From the NCBI GenBank assembly GCA_039989895.1, contig JBDXGY010000006.1:558001-622000 (forward strand): a DNA stretch of 64,000 nucleotides, read 5' to 3'. Shown one piece after another: positions 26,798 through 37,280 of this stretch. Origin of the DNA: Hyphomicrobiales bacterium. Its GTDB lineage: Bacteria; Pseudomonadota; Alphaproteobacteria; Rhizobiales; JACESI01. A program made the translations under genes and the position numbers. Numbering within the stretch: the first letter of the stretch is position 1; each line of letters starts with the position of its first letter. The notes beneath the pieces are model-generated. The model worked only from the letters and a program-made list of their open reading frames with translations, searched no databases and was not told where the DNA came from.

Positions 26798-27877
26798 ATG
26801 GTCTGGCAGAGGCAAGCGATCTATTGGGTAATAGCTTTCGTTTTTTTTCTTGCTTTCATTTATGTGTTCTCAAGCATTTTATTGCCCTTCGTCGCGGGTA
26901 TGGTCCTTGCCTATATTCTTGACCCGATCGCGGACAAGTTTGAGAAATGGAGCCTTAGCCGTATGGCTGCAACCATTTTAATTCTCATTATCTTTTTGTT
27001 TCTATTTTTACTGGCGCTTTTGATCCTTGTACCAATCATCGGCAAACAGATGATTGAGTTCATAGAGCATGTTCCAGGTTATATACGCTCACTGCAAGCC
27101 TTTTTCGTTTCAGACTGGTTTTCAGCCTTGACCGACCGTTTGCCTTTTGATGTGGCTGATTTGCATGCTTTGGTGGGTAATTTTGTCGATGATGGTGTGC
27201 TGTGGATAACGAAGCTCTTGGGATCTGTTTTGAGTGGTGGACAGGCACTGCTTAGCATTATTTCTCTTTTTGTTATCACGCCAGTCGTTGCTTTTTATCT
27301 GCTTTATGATTGGGATAATATGACAGCTAAGCTTGATGGCTGGTTGCCCCGCGACCACGCATTGACCATTCGCCGTCTTGTCGCTGAAATGGCGGATATG
27401 ATCGCTGGATTCATAAGAGCGCAGGGATTGATTTGCCTGCTTTTGGGAATTTTTTATGCGGTGGCTCTAAGCATGACCGGATTGAAATTTGGTCTCTTGT
27501 TAGGGCTTGGTATCGGCTTGATCAGTTTTGTTCCATTCATTGGCGCGATTTTAGGAGGTATTTTATCCATCGGCCTTGCACTCGCACAGTTTTTGCCAGA
27601 GCAAAATTACATTATTATCGGGGCTGTTTTTATTATTTTCGTTGCTGGTCAGTTTTTTGAGGGCAATATCTTGCAACCGCGTATCATGGGTGATCATGTG
27701 CAACTCCATCCTGTTTGGTTGATGTTTGCGCTTTTTGCTTTTGGTTCGTTATTCGGTTTTGTCGGCATGTTAATTGCGGTGCCTGCGGCGGCATGTATTG
27801 GCGTGCTGGTGCGATTTGGTTTAGAGCGCTATTTGGGAAGTCATCTTTATCTTGGGGATGAAGGTGAGGGTGAGTGA
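26798..27877 (+). CDS. AI-2E family (PerM-like) membrane transporter
   Basis: 359-residue multipass protein with about seven to eight membrane segments. The start at ATG 26798 (MVWQRQAIYW) has an AAGGT site at ideal spacing; the longer upstream frame is poorly supported. It has the family opening ILLPFVAGMVLAYILDPIAD and the later LGIGLISFVPFIGAILGG. The family covers AI-2 exporters and Na+/H+ antiporter-like members, so substrate is open. Its stop overlaps the hdaA start (TGATG); this order before hdaA-ppk is common in Rhizobiales. Confidence 0.88.
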   Translation: MVWQRQAIYWVIAFVFFLAFIYVFSSILLPFVAGMVLAYILDPIADKFEKWSLSRMAATILILIIFLFLFLLALLILVPIIGKQMIEFIEHVPGYIRSLQAFFVSDWFSALTDRLPFDVADLHALVGNFVDDGVLWITKLLGSVLSGGQALLSIISLFVITPVVAFYLLYDWDNMTAKLDGWLPRDHALTIRRLVAEMADMIAGFIRAQGLICLLLGIFYAVALSMTGLKFGLLLGLGIGLISFVPFIGAILGGILSIGLALAQFLPEQNYIIIGAVFIIFVAGQFFEGNILQPRIMGDHVQLHPVWLMFALFAFGSLFGFVGMLIAVPAAACIGVLVRFGLERYLGSHLYLGDEGEGE

Positions 27878-28557
27878 TGCAGTCGCCAATACTCTATAAT
27901 CCTGTTCAGCTTACGCTTGATCTGCCTTATAACGAGGCGATGAGCCGTGATGATTTTATTGTCAGCGAAGCCAACCGTCATGCTTTCGAGTTTGTGAGTG
28001 CCTGGCCGGAATGGCCGGCAAATGTCGCTCTTCTCTTTGGGCCTGCGGGTTCCGGTAAAACACATCTTGCTAATATATGGGCGCACGAAGCGGGGGCGCA
28101 GCGCCACCGCGCAAAAAATTTGACCTTTGATACCATCAATCCGTGGCTAGAAACCGGCGCGCTTGTACTGGAAGATGTGGATTTTCACGCTCTCGATGAA
28201 GTAGCTCTTTTCCATTTGGTCAATACGGTGCGCGGTGGGCAGGGCTTTTTGCTGATGACATGTGAACAGTCTCTAAGTGGATGGACGCCCACCTTGCCTG
28301 ATCTTGCCTCGCGACTTCGTGCAGCAGTGCCCGTCGATATAGGGGCACCCGATGATACGCTTATGCGGCAGATTTTCATAAAGCAGTTTGCAGATCGTCA
28401 AATTGCCATCGAAACGCACGTGATTGATTATCTAATCAGTCGCATGGAGCGCTCTTTGAATAGTGTGCGTGAAATGGTCTCTCGACTGGATGAAGCAGCC
28501 TTTTCACAAGGCCGCTCCATCACCAAAAGACTAGCGGCTGAAGTCGCAGACTTTTAA
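27877..28557 (+). CDS. hdaA: DnaA regulatory inactivator HdaA
   Basis: AAA+ DnaA homologue lacking the DNA-binding domain. In alphaproteobacteria it works with the DNA clamp to stimulate DnaA-ATP hydrolysis and prevent over-initiation. The 226-residue product has LTLDLPYNEAMSRDDF (a clamp-binding-like QLTLDLP near the N-terminus), Walker A FGPAGSGKTHLA, and LVLEDVDF as Walker B. ATG 27877 overlaps the transporter stop; a GTG one codon upstream is possible. Translational coupling to the transporter is likely. Confidence 0.93.
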   Translation: MQSPILYNPVQLTLDLPYNEAMSRDDFIVSEANRHAFEFVSAWPEWPANVALLFGPAGSGKTHLANIWAHEAGAQRHRAKNLTFDTINPWLETGALVLEDVDFHALDEVALFHLVNTVRGGQGFLLMTCEQSLSGWTPTLPDLASRLRAAVPVDIGAPDDTLMRQIFIKQFADRQIAIETHVIDYLISRMERSLNSVREMVSRLDEAAFSQGRSITKRLAAEVADF

Positions 28558-28590
28558 GAACAAATCATCAGTAAGCATAATGTCATTTAG

Positions 28591-30858
28591 ATGACGCAAA
28601 GCTGTCTTATTCCGTTAGAATATGCATCAAATATTATGAGCCGGATGAACAAAACCAATATGGATGAGATTACACAAATAGGAGCTGATAAGCTTGATGG
28701 CGAGCCGAGTGAACAAGGCATAGCTATTGGCGAAGGACAAGATGTGGATCTGATGAACAGTCCCAAGCGCTTTATTAATCGTGAGCTTTCTTGGTTGCAA
28801 TTTAATCGCAGAGTCCTCGAAGAAGCGTCTAATCATGGTCATCCGTTGCTTGAGCGTGTGTCTTTCATGTCAATTTCCGCCAGCAACCTTGATGAGTTTT
28901 TTATGGTGCGTGTGGCAGGCCTTATGGGGCAGGCGCGTGCAGGGATTAATCAGGTAAGTGACGATGGTTTAACACCGCAAGAACAGCTGGCTTCTATCCA
29001 GCGTGACGTTGCGGAATTGTTAGAAACTCAGCAGCATTGTTGGTCCCACCTTAAACAAGAACTCGCCAATGAACATATTACATTCATTGAAGATGAAGAC
29101 CTTTCGCGTTCAGACCATGTTTGGCTCGAAAAGCATTTTATGGAAACTATATTTCCGATTTTAACGCCTTTGGCGATTGATCCAGCTCATCCTTTTCCGT
29201 TTATTCCTAATACGGGTTTCTCATTGGCGCTTCACTTGCAACGCAAAAGTGACAATGAAGAAATGATGGCGTTGTTGCGTTTGCCAAGCTCAGGACAGCG
29301 CTTCATACAGTTGCCCGCACGAGACGACGCCTCAATACGGTTTATCACGCTCGAAAAGACGCTCGGTCTATTCATCGCCCGCTTATATCCGGGTTATGAA
29401 GTTCTCTCTAAAGCTTCATTTCGTGTGATTCGAGATTCTGATATCGAGATATTAGAAGAAGCGGAAGACTTGATGCAGGTTTTTGAAACCGCTCTCAAGA
29501 GGCGACGCAGAGGCGTTGCTATTCGTCTTGAGATCGAAAACTCAGCGCCGGCATCTTTGCGCACATTCATTGCCGATAAATTATCAGTCGCCAGTGAAAA
29601 TGTTTCAAGCGCACAACAATTGCTTGCGATGTGTGACCTATCTCAATTGGCCAAAATAGATCGCCCGCAACTCAAGTTTAAGCCTTATACGGCCCGCTTT
29701 CCCGAACGCGTGCGCGAAGCAGGTGGTGATTGTTTCGCGGCGATCCGTGAAAAAGATATGATTGTCCATCATCCCTATGAGTCATTTGACGTGGTGCTCC
29801 AGTTTTTGCGTCAAGCAGCAGCAGACCCCGACGTGGTGGCGATCAAGCAGACGCTCTATAGAACCTCAAATAATTCGCCCATCGTGGAAGCGCTGATTGA
29901 GGCGGCTGAGGCTGGCAAATCGGTAACTGCCTTGATTGAGTTAAAGGCACGCTTCGATGAGGAAGCCAACATTAAATGGGCCAATCAGCTGGAGCGCGCC
30001 GGTGTTCAAGTGGTCTATGGATTTATCGAGTTAAAAACCCATGCCAAACTTTCCTATGTTGCAAGACGTGAGGGTGGGCAGTTAGCGAGCTATTGTCATT
30101 TGGGTACTGGAAATTACCACCCAATCACCGCGCGTGTTTATACAGATTTGTCGCTATTTACCGCTGATCCCAAGGTTGCGCAGGATGTAATGCGGATTTT
30201 TAATTTAGTCACTGGTTATGCTGAACCACAAAATATGAATCAACTCGTTGTTTCTCCCTTTAACGCGAGGAGCTGTATTCTCGATCACATTGAAAATGAA
30301 ATCACACAGACAAAAGTGGGTAAGCCAGGCCAGATCTGGATGAAAATGAATTCACTGGTCGATCCAGAGATCATTGATGCCCTTTATAGAGCAAGCCGTG
30401 CCGGTGTTTTAATAGAACTTGCGGTGCGAGGTATTTGTTGCCTCAGGCCACAAGTGCCGGGCTTGTCAGAAAACATTCGCGCTCGGTCAATTGTTGGAAG
30501 ATTTCTAGAGCATTCGCGTATTTACTGTTTTGGCAATGGTCACGGGCTGCCCTCAAAAGAAGCTTCGGTTTATATCAGCTCAGCTGACTTAATGCCGCGC
30601 AATTTAAATCGGCGTGTCGAAACGCTGATTCCTTTGACCAATGAAACGGTGCATCAACAGGTCTTAGATCAGATAATGGTAGCTAATCTTCTGGATAACC
30701 AACAAAGCTGGAACATTTTAAGCGATGGTACGTCTAAACGGGTTGACTTACAGCCCGGAGAAGACCCATTCAATTGTCATCATTATTTTATGACAAACCC
30801 AAGTCTGTCTGGTCGTGGTCAATCACTCGAAACGCAGTCCCCAAGTGACATTATCTAA
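28591..30858 (+). CDS. ppk: polyphosphate kinase 1
   Basis: Makes polyphosphate from ATP. The product is up to 755 residues; alternative starts exist within the first 60 residues (for example MSRMNKTN at 28636), and the N-terminal ~50 residues are not PPK-like. The core begins [19 protein letters not shown]. The catalytic region [19 protein letters not shown] carries the phosphohistidine, and [13 protein letters not shown] with [14 protein letters not shown] completes the PLD-like active site. The C-terminal end overlaps ppx by 44 bp in another frame. Confidence 0.95.
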   Translation: MTQSCLIPLEYASNIMSRMNKTNMDEITQIGADKLDGEPSEQGIAIGEGQDVDLMNSPKRFINRELSWLQFNRRVLEEASNHGHPLLERVSFMSISASNLDEFFMVRVAGLMGQARAGINQVSDDGLTPQEQLASIQRDVAELLETQQHCWSHLKQELANEHITFIEDEDLSRSDHVWLEKHFMETIFPILTPLAIDPAHPFPFIPNTGFSLALHLQRKSDNEEMMALLRLPSSGQRFIQLPARDDASIRFITLEKTLGLFIARLYPGYEVLSKASFRVIRDSDIEILEEAEDLMQVFETALKRRRRGVAIRLEIENSAPASLRTFIADKLSVASENVSSAQQLLAMCDLSQLAKIDRPQLKFKPYTARFPERVREAGGDCFAAIREKDMIVHHPYESFDVVLQFLRQAAADPDVVAIKQTLYRTSNNSPIVEALIEAAEAGKSVTALIELKARFDEEANIKWANQLERAGVQVVYGFIELKTHAKLSYVARREGGQLASYCHLGTGNYHPITARVYTDLSLFTADPKVAQDVMRIFNLVTGYAEPQNMNQLVVSPFNARSCILDHIENEITQTKVGKPGQIWMKMNSLVDPEIIDALYRASRAGVLIELAVRGICCLRPQVPGLSENIRARSIVGRFLEHSRIYCFGNGHGLPSKEASVYISSADLMPRNLNRRVETLIPLTNETVHQQVLDQIMVANLLDNQQSWNILSDGTSKRVDLQPGEDPFNCHHYFMTNPSLSGRGQSLETQSPSDII

Positions 30859-32425
30859 AAGCTCAAAACCAATTTCAAATCAGGATGAGAATTCCTTGGC
30901 TAATATCTCACAGGATTCCCAAAGCCATCTGGTTGGACATGGCCCGATATCTGTTATCGATATTGGTTCCAATTCCGTGCGTCTAGTGACCTATGAAAAA
31001 TTGTCGCGCTCGCCTTCTCCTATTTTCAATGAAAAAGCGCTTTGCGGTCTTGGTAGTGGTCTTGCTGAAACCGGTATGCTTGATGAAGAAGCCGTAGAAA
31101 ATGCAATCGCAGCACTGCATCGTTTTAAGGTGATCGCTGATCAGTTAGATTCTGTCGAGCTTTGGGTTATTGCCACGGCAGCCGCAAGAGAAGCCTCTAA
31201 TGGTGCAGATTTTATCGAACGTGTATCAGAAATCTGCGAAGTGGAGCCGATCCTGCTCAGTGGGCAAGATGAATCTCGTTATTCAGCCCATGGTATTCTC
31301 TCTGGCTTTTATAATGTTGACGGTGTGATGGGGGACATGGGGGGAGGCAGCCTTGAACTCGCTGACATCAAAGGTGATCAAATTGGCCAGGGCATGACTT
31401 TTCCGCTAGGCGGGCTTCGCCTTCAAGATGTATCAGATAACAAGCCATCCAAAGCCTATGCTGTAGCGAGCGATCTTCTTGCAGATAATATGATATTGAA
31501 AGCGGGTAAGGGGCGTGCATTTTATGCTATTGGCGGCACATGGCGGTCATTAGCCTATTTGCATATGCGCCAAAACGATTATCCGCTGCGCGTACTTCAT
31601 AATTATATAATACCCGCGAAGAAAATGGCATCGTTCTGCAAGATGATCATTGAGACTGAATCTTCTGACATAAAGATGATCGATGTCATTTCTAAAAATC
31701 GGGCATCGCTATTGCGTTATGGCGCTGCGGTCTTATTGAAAATAATCGAAGAGATGAGGCCGTCACATATTGTAACCAGCGCTCTAGGCGTGCGTGAAGG
31801 CTTCTTGTATGCACGATTAGACGATGCACATCAGGCAGAAGATGGATTGGTCGCAGGTGCTGAGACGTTGTCTTTGTTGCGTTCGCGCTCGGCTGACAAC
31901 ACTATGGAGCTTTTTGAGTGGACATCGCCCTTATTTAAAGCGGTGGGCTTTGATGAAACGCCCGAACAGTTGCGGCTGCGAAAAGCGGCGTGTTTGTTAG
32001 CTGATGTTGGTTGGAGAGCCCATCCTGATTATCGTGGTGAACAGAGTTCCAATACAATCGCTCATGCCGCCTTCGTGGGGATAGATCATCCAGGTCGCGC
32101 CTTTATCGCACTGTCTACTTATTTTAGACATGAAGGCCAGCAACACGATAAAGATTTGCCGCAGCTTTCTAAGCTACTAACAGATGAAGATATGCGCCTG
32201 CGCGCACGGCTGTTAGGGCTTTCATTTAGAATTGCTCATCTCATCTCTGCGTCGACAGCAGGCACGTTACTTAAAAGCGTCTTTGTAAAAGAAGGGGATA
32301 TACTTATCCTCGATCTTGATAGAGAGCTTGCCGCACACGTGGGCGAACGCTTGATACGGCGCTTGAATCAAATTAAAAAAATCATTGATATTAATGTAGA
32401 AATCAGAATTTCAGACTTGGTCTGA
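30815..32425 (+). CDS. ppx: exopolyphosphatase (Ppx/GppA family)
   Basis: Hydrolyses terminal phosphates of polyphosphate, or pppGpp in related members. The 536-residue frame opens with a GTG inside the end of ppk; the conserved part starts at [15 protein letters not shown] (about residue 48). [13 protein letters not shown] and the acidic [11 protein letters not shown] region mark the ASKHA fold, followed by a C-terminal HD-like helical domain. The first ~45 residues are not conserved-looking, so the true start may be later. The gene probably forms an operon with ppk, setting polyphosphate synthesis against breakdown. Confidence 0.93.
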   Translation: MVNHSKRSPQVTLSKSSKPISNQDENSLANISQDSQSHLVGHGPISVIDIGSNSVRLVTYEKLSRSPSPIFNEKALCGLGSGLAETGMLDEEAVENAIAALHRFKVIADQLDSVELWVIATAAAREASNGADFIERVSEICEVEPILLSGQDESRYSAHGILSGFYNVDGVMGDMGGGSLELADIKGDQIGQGMTFPLGGLRLQDVSDNKPSKAYAVASDLLADNMILKAGKGRAFYAIGGTWRSLAYLHMRQNDYPLRVLHNYIIPAKKMASFCKMIIETESSDIKMIDVISKNRASLLRYGAAVLLKIIEEMRPSHIVTSALGVREGFLYARLDDAHQAEDGLVAGAETLSLLRSRSADNTMELFEWTSPLFKAVGFDETPEQLRLRKAACLLADVGWRAHPDYRGEQSSNTIAHAAFVGIDHPGRAFIALSTYFRHEGQQHDKDLPQLSKLLTDEDMRLRARLLGLSFRIAHLISASTAGTLLKSVFVKEGDILILDLDRELAAHVGERLIRRLNQIKKIIDINVEIRISDLV

Positions 32426-33580
32426 ATCCTTATTGACTCGTTCTATTGCAACCCGCTTGCCATTTATTTTCAAGGCAAGCTCTCCTCCTTTGATAGCGAG
32501 AGCTAATTCACCAAAAAGTTGGCGGCGCCAGCCTTTGAGGGCGGCTACATCCGCATCATCATCACAAGCTATTTGTTCGAGATCATCAACCGTTGCAATG
32601 ACTTTTGCAGCAACTGCATGCTTCTCACTAGTCATTTTCAAAAGCACTTTTAACAAATCGACTACAGCACCAGACCCCTCAGGAGATTGTCTGCCTCGTG
32701 GCACGGGTTCTAGCTCTTCTTTTGGAATTTGTTGAGCGCGCTCAACGGCCTGTAAGAGGTGTTCTGATGTTTTAGAGCGTTCAAACCCACGAGAGATACT
32801 TCGAAGTTTACCCAATGCTGCAACGGTTTTAGGTTGCTGTGCTGCTATTTCATAGACCGCGTCATCTTTTATAACACGTCCACGAGGCACATCACGACGT
32901 TGAGCCTCAGCCTCGCGCCAAGCTGCTATTTCTTTCATGATAGCTAGCTCGATAGGTTTGCGTACTCGCATCTTCATGCGTTTCCACGCATTTTCTGGCT
33001 TGGTGAAATATGTGTCGACTGAATTGAGTACCGCCATTTCCTCTGAGACCCAAGATGAGCGCTCTTGTTCTTCCAGATTGGCTTTGAGTGACATATACAC
33101 ATCTCGAAGATGGGTTACATCAGCTGCCGCATAGGCAATTTGTTTGTCGGATAGCGGGCGCATTGTCCAATCTGTAAAGCGTGAAGACTTATCCACCCGA
33201 TTGCCCGTGATGCGGAATACTAATTGATCATAACTGATGGAATCACCAAAGCCGCACACCATAGCCGCAACTTGGCTATCAAACAGCGGGCAAGGAATGA
33301 CTTCAGCTAGATTATAAATAATTTCAACGTCTTGGCGTGCTGCGTGAAATACTTTCACTACAGATTCATTCTTCATCAGTTCGAAAAATGCAGAAAGATC
33401 GATACCATCGGCGAGAGGATCAACAATTACATCATATCCTGGACAAGCCATTTGGATGAGGCAAAGTTTCGGCCAATAAGTTGTCTCTCGGAGGAACTCC
33501 GTATCAACAGTAACAAATTCAGATTTATCAAGAACATTGCAAGCTTTCTGCAATGCCTCAGTCGTTGTAATCATTTCCAT
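32411..33580 (-). CDS. rnd: ribonuclease D
   Basis: 3'-5' exoribonuclease involved in tRNA 3' maturation. The 389-residue protein has the DEDDy nuclease domain: FVTVDTEFLRE (motif I, Asp/Glu), VFHAARQDVEIIY (motif II) and YAAADVTHLRDVY (motif III with the Tyr), then two HRDC-like domains. Its last 15 bp overlap the ppx end in convergent orientation. It lies between ppx and aspS, as in other Rhizobiales. Confidence 0.95.
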   Translation of the reverse strand: MEMITTTEALQKACNVLDKSEFVTVDTEFLRETTYWPKLCLIQMACPGYDVIVDPLADGIDLSAFFELMKNESVVKVFHAARQDVEIIYNLAEVIPCPLFDSQVAAMVCGFGDSISYDQLVFRITGNRVDKSSRFTDWTMRPLSDKQIAYAAADVTHLRDVYMSLKANLEEQERSSWVSEEMAVLNSVDTYFTKPENAWKRMKMRVRKPIELAIMKEIAAWREAEAQRRDVPRGRVIKDDAVYEIAAQQPKTVAALGKLRSISRGFERSKTSEHLLQAVERAQQIPKEELEPVPRGRQSPEGSGAVVDLLKVLLKMTSEKHAVAAKVIATVDDLEQIACDDDADVAALKGWRRQLFGELALAIKGGELALKINGKRVAIERVNKDSDQV

Positions 33581-33718
33581 AAATCAGCTATAACCTAAAA
33601 AACCATCTTGTCCTAGTTGCTATTTAGTTCATCCGGGTTCTACCTGAGCCTTGACAAATTTAGCCGACAAGTGCACCTCACGCGCAACACTATTTCCATT
33701 GTATCAGGAAGAATGACT

Positions 33719-35500
33719 ATGCATCGCTATAGAAGTCACACATGTGGTGATCTGAGAGCCGCCAACTCTGGCGAAACTGTTCGCTTGTCGGGTTGGGTTC
33801 ATCGTGTCCGCGACCACGGTGGTGTTTTGTTTATTGATCTGCGCGATCATTATGGCGTGACGCAAGTGGTGGCTGATAAAGATTCGCCAGCCTATGCGAT
33901 GATGGAAAGCGTGCGTGCCGAATGGTGCATTCGTGTCGATGGCAAAGTGAAAGATCGTGATGCCTCGTTAATCAACACCAAACTTGATTCCGGTGAGATA
34001 GAGATTTTTTGTGCTGAACTAGAAGTGCTGGGTTCATCAAAAGAACTGCCGATGCCGGTGTTTGAAGAGCCTGATTATCCAGAAGAAATTCGCCTCAAAA
34101 ATCGCTTTATCGATCTACGCCGCGAGACTTTGCATAATAACATCATGAAGCGTTCAGCGATTGTTTCCTTCATGCGTGAGAGAATGAATGCGATTGGCTT
34201 CTCTGAGTTTCAAACGCCGATTTTGACAGCATCATCACCAGAAGGCGCGCGTGACTTTCTCGTGCCGTCACGGGTTCATCCAGGCAATTTTTACGCATTG
34301 CCCCAAGCACCTCAGCAATTCAAACAATTATTGATGATGTCGGGTTTTGACCGTTATTTCCAAATCGCACCGTGTTTCCGCGATGAAGATCCACGTGCTG
34401 ACCGCCTGCCAGGTGAATTTTATCAGCTTGATTTGGAAATGAGTTTTGTCACACAAGAAGACGTTTTGACGACAATGGAGCCAGTTCTTCGCGATATTTT
34501 TGCGGAATTTGCCGAGGGCAAACCGGTAACGGATGTCTTCCCGCGCATTGGCTATAATGAATCGATCCGAAAATATGGCTCAGATAAGCCAGACTTACGT
34601 AATCCAATTGAAATGCAGGAGGTGAGCGATCATTTCCGTGGCTCGGGGTTCAAGGTATTTGCTGGTATGCTTGATGCTGATGAGAAAAATCAGGTTTGGG
34701 CAATTCCTGCGAAGACGGGCGGTAGTCGTGCTTTTTGTGATCGGATGAATTCTTGGGCGCAAGGCGAAGGTCAGCCGGGTCTTGGTTATATTTTCTTCCG
34801 TGATGAAGAGGGCACTGTTGCTGGGGCTGGTCCTGTTGCTAAAAACATTGGTCCTGAGCGCACAACCGCCATTCGCGAGCAGCTTGGACTTGATGCGGGC
34901 GATGCTGTCTTCTTTGCAGCGGGTAACCCAAAGAAATTTGCAGCTTTTGCAGGCAATGCGCGTACGCGTGTTGGTGAAGAGCTGAACCTCATTGATGAAG
35001 ACCGCTTTGCTTTGTGCTGGATTGTTGATTTTCCGATGTATGAATGGAACGAGGAAGAAGAGAAGGTTGATTTCAACCACAATCCATTCTCTATGCCAGC
35101 TGGTGGGCTTGAGGCGCTAGAAAATGATGATCCATTGACGATTGGCGCCTATCAATATGACATCGTTTGTAATGGCTTTGAGATTGGTTCGGGTGCTATC
35201 CGTAATCACCAGCCTGAAGTGATGAAAAAAGCATTCGCTTTGGCTGGCTATGAAGAAAGCGTTCTTGAAGAGCGTTTTGGCGGTATGTATCGCGCATTTC
35301 AATATGGTGCTCCACCACATGGCGGCATGGCGGCTGGTGTCGATCGTATTGTTATGTTGTTGGTTGGGGCGCAAAATTTGCGTGAAGTGACGCTCTTCCC
35401 AATGAACCAACAGGCCCAAGATCTTCTAATGGGAGCGCCAAATGAGGCGACGATGCAGCAATTGCGTGAATTATCGCTGATGTTGAATGTTCAAGAATAG
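33719..35500 (+). CDS. aspS: aspartyl-tRNA synthetase
   Basis: Charges tRNA-Asp, and in alphaproteobacteria usually tRNA-Asn as well, followed by GatCAB amidation; the gat operon is also in this window. The start [13 protein letters not shown] at 33719 has an AGGAAG site at good spacing, giving 593 residues. An OB-fold anticodon domain ([19 protein letters not shown]), motif 2 ([18 protein letters not shown]), the GAD insert and motif 3 ([13 protein letters not shown]) are all present. Bacterial-type length. Confidence 0.97.
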   Translation: MHRYRSHTCGDLRAANSGETVRLSGWVHRVRDHGGVLFIDLRDHYGVTQVVADKDSPAYAMMESVRAEWCIRVDGKVKDRDASLINTKLDSGEIEIFCAELEVLGSSKELPMPVFEEPDYPEEIRLKNRFIDLRRETLHNNIMKRSAIVSFMRERMNAIGFSEFQTPILTASSPEGARDFLVPSRVHPGNFYALPQAPQQFKQLLMMSGFDRYFQIAPCFRDEDPRADRLPGEFYQLDLEMSFVTQEDVLTTMEPVLRDIFAEFAEGKPVTDVFPRIGYNESIRKYGSDKPDLRNPIEMQEVSDHFRGSGFKVFAGMLDADEKNQVWAIPAKTGGSRAFCDRMNSWAQGEGQPGLGYIFFRDEEGTVAGAGPVAKNIGPERTTAIREQLGLDAGDAVFFAAGNPKKFAAFAGNARTRVGEELNLIDEDRFALCWIVDFPMYEWNEEEEKVDFNHNPFSMPAGGLEALENDDPLTIGAYQYDIVCNGFEIGSGAIRNHQPEVMKKAFALAGYEESVLEERFGGMYRAFQYGAPPHGGMAAGVDRIVMLLVGAQNLREVTLFPMNQQAQDLLMGAPNEATMQQLRELSLMLNVQE

Positions 35501-35594
35501 CTATTTTTTTAAAATGACTGAATTACTTAATTGTGTCTTAACCGGCGCAGGTTAGTCTTCTCTCTATGAGGTAGAGAACAGCGGCTGATCAGAT

Positions 35595-37226
35595 TTGTTA
35601 AGGCGAATTTTCAAGATAGTTTTATTGTTGTGCGGGGTGCTTGGCGTATTCTTGCCAGCTGTTCTTGTGCATCAAGTTCTTGTCAGCAATGCACAATTGC
35701 AAGGTGAGAAACTTGTAAGCTCGATTGCGGCTACAATGGTCGAGCGCGCAGATATCAATATAAACCGTGCTTTTTCTCAGCTTACACAACTCGCTCTGTT
35801 GGGTGTTTCAAGTTGTGATATTCAAGATGTTCGCGAGATGCGCCGTGTCCTTTATGATCAGTTTTGGGTCAAAGAAGTGGGTGTCATTGATGCTGATGGC
35901 AATTTCAAGTGTAATCAATACGGGGAGCAAGCCATATTCTCCGAACGTACGCGTGGGCTTCGTAGCGATGCAGAAAACATCACATTTCAAGTCGTGAGAC
36001 GAGTAGATAGTGATGCTCTGGAAACGCTGCTTACATGGGAGTTGGCTTCAGGTTCTAGTATAGGTGTCATTCTTCCTGGCGAAGCATTGGCTGATGATGT
36101 TATTCCAGAAAAAATGAGAAATAAGGGTGTCGCGCTTACCTCGCTTGATGACGGTACTATTTTGTATATGGCACCTGCGCAAGCAACAGCAAAGGCAACG
36201 CTACCTTTTGATCAAAAAACCTTTTCGAGCTCTTTAAGCTCAACAAAATATCCATTCCATGTGACAGTTTTAGCACCTTATGATGTAATTTGGAGTGATT
36301 TTTCAACGCTTTATGAAAAAGCTATCGCAAGCGCCGTTGTCGTTGGCGTCACTTTGTTTTTTCTTTCGCTTTTCGCGCTGCGACCTAAAAAGGCGCGCAT
36401 AAACGAAATTGAAGCCGCCATGGAAGCAGGCGAGTTTATTCCATTTTATCAGCCAACGATTAATGTGCAGACCGGTGCTCTTATGGGGTGTGAGGTGTTG
36501 ATTCGCTGGCGAAAACCTGACGGGACGATATTGCCTCCGGGTGCTTTTATTGGTCTTGCGGAGGCGACTGGTCTTGCCATTGAGATGACGCGTAATTTGA
36601 TGAGTTATGTTGCGGAAGAAATGGAAGATCTACATGAAGATCGACCAGAGTTGAAACTTGGTATCAATCTTTTCGATGATCACTTTGAAAACCTAGATAT
36701 TATTGATGATATCAAGCAGGTTTTTGGGCCAAGCAAAATTAGCTATTCACAGCTTATGTTTGAAGTGACTGAACGTCAGCCTCTCAATGACATTGAACGA
36801 GCGCGTGTTGTGATCCGTAATATGCGCTCATTAGGAGCTAAAGTTGCGCTGGATGACGCGGGTACTGGTCACGGTGGCTTGGCTTATCTTCAACAGCTTG
36901 GTCTTGATGTCATTAAAATAGATAAGCTGTTTATTGATGCAATCGGTACGGATTCTCTTTCCGCCCCGATTGTGGATAGCTTAATTAGCCTGGCTGAGAG
37001 CCTCGGCATGGATATCGTCGCTGAAGGTGTCGAAGAGCCACTGCAGGTTGAATATTTGAGAGAAAAGGGTGTTCGCATGGCGCAGGGTTATTTGTTTGCC
37101 AAGCCATTGCCGGGCGAAACTTATAAAAGATTGATTGAAAAAATGATGCCCTTGGCAAAACGACCAGAAGAGCGACGAAAAACACGGACGCGCCCAGCGA
37201 TAGGGCAGGCAATGCCTGCTGTATAA
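35595..37226 (+). CDS. membrane CSS-motif EAL phosphodiesterase, catalytic residues intact
   Basis: 543-residue predicted c-di-GMP phosphodiesterase. Architecture: N-terminal membrane helix (about 5-27), periplasmic CSS-type sensor domain with Cys near 73 (GVSSCDIQD) and 105 (FKCNQYG), second helix (about 240-258), cytoplasmic EAL domain (about 275-520). Catalytic landmarks are present: EVLIRW for EAL, GINLF, EVTE, LDDAGTG, IKIDK and AEGVEE. CSS-EAL proteins are regulated by periplasmic disulfide state in E. coli; the same is inferred here. The start is TTG. The degenerate paralogue starts about 55 bp downstream. Confidence 0.88.
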   Translation: MLRRIFKIVLLLCGVLGVFLPAVLVHQVLVSNAQLQGEKLVSSIAATMVERADININRAFSQLTQLALLGVSSCDIQDVREMRRVLYDQFWVKEVGVIDADGNFKCNQYGEQAIFSERTRGLRSDAENITFQVVRRVDSDALETLLTWELASGSSIGVILPGEALADDVIPEKMRNKGVALTSLDDGTILYMAPAQATAKATLPFDQKTFSSSLSSTKYPFHVTVLAPYDVIWSDFSTLYEKAIASAVVVGVTLFFLSLFALRPKKARINEIEAAMEAGEFIPFYQPTINVQTGALMGCEVLIRWRKPDGTILPPGAFIGLAEATGLAIEMTRNLMSYVAEEMEDLHEDRPELKLGINLFDDHFENLDIIDDIKQVFGPSKISYSQLMFEVTERQPLNDIERARVVIRNMRSLGAKVALDDAGTGHGGLAYLQQLGLDVIKIDKLFIDAIGTDSLSAPIVDSLISLAESLGMDIVAEGVEEPLQVEYLREKGVRMAQGYLFAKPLPGETYKRLIEKMMPLAKRPEERRKTRTRPAIGQAMPAV

Positions 37227-37280
37227 TTCAACAATAGCAACCTTTATTGGTTATTTACTGATTTGGTAGATAATATTCTC

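Noticed and set aside
32433-32735. Plus-strand frame of 100 codons opposite rnd
   Set aside because: Antisense shadow of a gene with intact nuclease motifs.
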